Origin: Lysobacterales bacterium
GTDB taxonomy: Bacteria; Pseudomonadota; Gammaproteobacteria; Xanthomonadales; Marinicellaceae
Assembly: GCA_027083915.1 (NCBI GenBank)
Contig: JALWML010000067.1
Span: forward strand, 1 to 7,674
Length of the DNA stretch: 7,674 nt
Direction: 5' to 3'
Every line of letters begins with the position of its first letter. The first letter of the stretch is position 1. Below are positions 5,875 through 7,674 of this stretch, in pieces. The position numbers were made by a program, and so were the translations under genes. The notes beneath the pieces are model-generated. The model saw only the letters and a list, made by a program, of their open reading frames with translations, did not search any database and was not told where the DNA came from.

Positions 5875-6484
5875 AACATTTACAAAATTTTGTGGAATTA
5901 CTCGTTTAAAGGATGCAATAAATGCCCAACAAGCAGGATGTAACGCTGTTGGTTTTGTTTTTGTTAAATCCTCTAAGCGATACATTGAGCCAACTGAATG
6001 TAATAAAATTATCAACAAAATTTCTCCGCTTTTGTTAACGGTTGGTTTATTTGCTAATAATTCAAAGGAAGAGATTGAGTTTATCTTATCTCAAAGCACA
6101 ATACATGTATTGCAATTTCATGGCAGTGAAAGTAGTGAATTTTGTGAACAGTTTAAACGCCCTTATTGGAAAGCGATACCAATGGCAGATGCAATAGACC
6201 CTATTCAATACGCCCAAAAATACCCTAATGCGATAGGGTATGTAATTGATAATTATGGACAAAAGCAACAAGGGGGTTCGGGCGTCAAATTTAATTGGAA
6301 AGAGTTACCTAAAGGCTTAGATAACAAATGGATATTAGCAGGTGGTTTAACAGTTGACAATATCAGAGAAGCACGACAAAATACATCACTCAGTAGTTTT
6401 GATGTGAGTTCAGGAATTGAAATCTCTCCTGGTATAAAGTCAAAACAAAAAATGAACCAATTTATAAAGAATTTAAATGATTAA
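5864..6484 (+). CDS. trpF: Phosphoribosylanthranilate isomerase
   Basis: Catalyses the Amadori rearrangement of N-(5'-phosphoribosyl)anthranilate to CdRP, the third step of the path from chorismate to tryptophan. This is a stand-alone 206-residue TIM-barrel enzyme, not fused to trpC as in enterobacteria. Cys10 in KFCGITR is the general base and Asp129 in VIDNYG the general acid. QFHG (84-87; usually QLHG), QGGSG (136-140; usually GGTG), ILAGGLT (157-163) and DVSSGIEISPG (180-190) are the remaining family blocks, the last two forming the phosphate-binding end of the barrel. The start lies inside the end of truA, and the end overlaps trpB by 8 bases. There is no separate ribosome binding site, so it is probably translated by coupling from truA. 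Linkage to truA is common in gammaproteobacteria. Confidence 0.96.
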   Translation: MKNRTFTKFCGITRLKDAINAQQAGCNAVGFVFVKSSKRYIEPTECNKIINKISPLLLTVGLFANNSKEEIEFILSQSTIHVLQFHGSESSEFCEQFKRPYWKAIPMADAIDPIQYAQKYPNAIGYVIDNYGQKQQGGSGVKFNWKELPKGLDNKWILAGGLTVDNIREARQNTSLSSFDVSSGIEISPGIKSKQKMNQFIKNLND

Positions 6485-7674
6485 TTATTACGATTTCCCT
6501 GATACAAAAGGGCACTTTGATAAGTATGGTGGGATATTTGCCTCCGAAACATTAATGAAATGCTTAGAAGAGTTACAAATAGCTTACAAAAAATATAAAA
6601 CTGATGAAGATTTCCAAAATGAATTTTATTCAGATTTGGCGCATTATGTTGGACGCCCATCACCTTTATACTTAGCTAAAAGGTTAACAGAAAATGTTGG
6701 TGGCGCAAATATATGGCTTAAACGTGAAGATTTAAATCATACGGGTGCTCATAAAATTAATAATACGGTTGGTCAAATATTATTAGCAAAAGCCATGGGC
6801 AAAAAACGAATCATAGCAGAAACAGGTGCTGGACAGCATGGCGTTGCTACTGCAACTGTGGCTGCTCGATTGGGTTTGCAATGTGTTATTTATATGGGTG
6901 AGGTGGATATACAAAGACAAGCTATTAATGTTTATCGGATGAAATTATTGGGTGCGGAGGTTGTCAGTGTTAAATCAGGTTCAAAAACTTTAAAGGATGC
7001 ACTCAATGAAGCAATGCGTGATTGGGTTACTAATGTCGATGATACATTTTATATTATTGGGACAGTTGCAGGTCCAGCGCCATACCCAGAGATGGTGAGG
7101 GATTTCAATTCAGTTGTGGGCAGAGAAGCAAAAAAACAATTTGACAAGCAAGTCGGTGGGTTACCAGATGCAATAGTTGCCTGTGTTGGAGGCGGTTCTA
7201 ATGCCATGGGAATATTTCATGAGTTCTTAAATGATGAAACGGTGAAACTTTATGGTGTGGAAGCTGAAGGCAAGGGCATAAATACAGGTCAACATGCAGC
7301 ATCAATTAATGCTGGTGATGTTGGTGTTTTGCATGGTAATCGAACTTATGTGATGAGTGATGATGATGGGCAAATTATTGAAACTCACTCTATTTCTGCA
7401 GGCTTAGATTATCCTGGAGTTGGCCCAGAGCATGCCTTTTTGAATGATAAAGGCCGTGCTAGATATGTGCTTGCAAATGATCAAGAAGCGTTAAATGCTT
7501 TCCATTTATTAACAGAAGTTGAAGGCATTTTGCCAGCGCTTGAAAGTTCTCATGCGGTAGCTTATGGCATTAAATTGGCACAAAAACTTGTTAAGGGAAA
7601 AAATATTATTGTAAATCTGTCGGGAAGAGGTGATAAAGACGTTCATACAATTGCTGCATTGGAAGGGATAAACT
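6477..7674 (+). CDS. trpB: Tryptophan synthase beta chain (3' end cut by window)
   Basis: Condenses indole with L-serine to tryptophan using pyridoxal phosphate, as the beta part of the alpha2beta2 synthase. The 399 codons seen equal the usual full length, and the last visible base is a T, so little more than the stop codon may be missing. It opens MINYYDFPDTKGHFDKYGG. The PLP lysine is K93 in HTGAHKINN and the catalytic glutamate E115 in AETGAGQHG. GGGSNAMG (238-245) is the cofactor phosphate loop, and Ser382 of NLSGRGDKD binds the pyridine nitrogen. All are intact. The ATG at 6477 overlaps the trpF stop, with only a weak AAAGA upstream, which suggests coupling to trpF. trpA would be the expected next gene but cannot be seen. 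Confidence 0.96.
   Translation, partial: MINYYDFPDTKGHFDKYGGIFASETLMKCLEELQIAYKKYKTDEDFQNEFYSDLAHYVGRPSPLYLAKRLTENVGGANIWLKREDLNHTGAHKINNTVGQILLAKAMGKKRIIAETGAGQHGVATATVAARLGLQCVIYMGEVDIQRQAINVYRMKLLGAEVVSVKSGSKTLKDALNEAMRDWVTNVDDTFYIIGTVAGPAPYPEMVRDFNSVVGREAKKQFDKQVGGLPDAIVACVGGGSNAMGIFHEFLNDETVKLYGVEAEGKGINTGQHAASINAGDVGVLHGNRTYVMSDDDGQIIETHSISAGLDYPGVGPEHAFLNDKGRARYVLANDQEALNAFHLLTEVEGILPALESSHAVAYGIKLAQKLVKGKNIIVNLSGRGDKDVHTIAALEGIN

Overview
The window is a compact, AT-rich stretch of a gammaproteobacterial chromosome. All supported genes lie on the + strand. In order they are aroC, asd, fimV, truA, trpF and trpB, the last cut by the window end. Linkage of asd, fimV, truA and trpF is familiar from Pseudomonas and other gammaproteobacteria, and FimV itself is a gammaproteobacterial polar-hub protein. 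The low G+C and short gaps would fit a marine sulfur-oxidiser of the SUP05/Thioglobus type or one of its symbiotic relatives. Legionellales or another low-GC lineage would fit as well, so the genus-level placement is only inference. No mobile element, CRISPR array, tRNA or rRNA was seen.

Region 1 (1-2264): after a non-coding leader with an extended -10 promoter, aroC (chorismate synthase) and asd (aspartate-semialdehyde dehydrogenase) form a two-gene unit joined by a 4-base ATGA overlap. Region 2 (2265-5017): fimV appears to be its own transcription unit. It has a possible weak terminator and promoter in front, a good ribosome binding site, and two successive hairpins behind, the second a textbook intrinsic terminator. 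Region 3 (5018-7674): truA, trpF and trpB overlap one another by 8-11 bases and look translationally coupled. They are preceded by a Thr/Ile-rich 11-codon reading frame that has the only good Shine-Dalgarno sequence of this unit and ends in an ATGA overlap with truA.

Metabolically, aroC makes chorismate, the precursor of tryptophan. trpF and trpB carry out the third and last steps from chorismate-derived anthranilate to tryptophan. asd feeds the lysine/diaminopimelate, threonine and methionine branches. truA modifies tRNA anticodon arms. fimV is a structural gene for an envelope-spanning polar organiser.

The most unusual parts are in fimV and just downstream of it. fimV carries a 13-unit, 18-bp in-frame minisatellite encoding STEEMA-type hexapeptides just outside its membrane helix. 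Its cytoplasmic region of about 285 residues has almost no basic residues. Downstream, a consensus TATAAT is positioned so that its transcripts would lack the 5' arm of the fimV terminator, and the candidate leader peptide follows. I saw no convincing wholly new system. These local features are the best leads.
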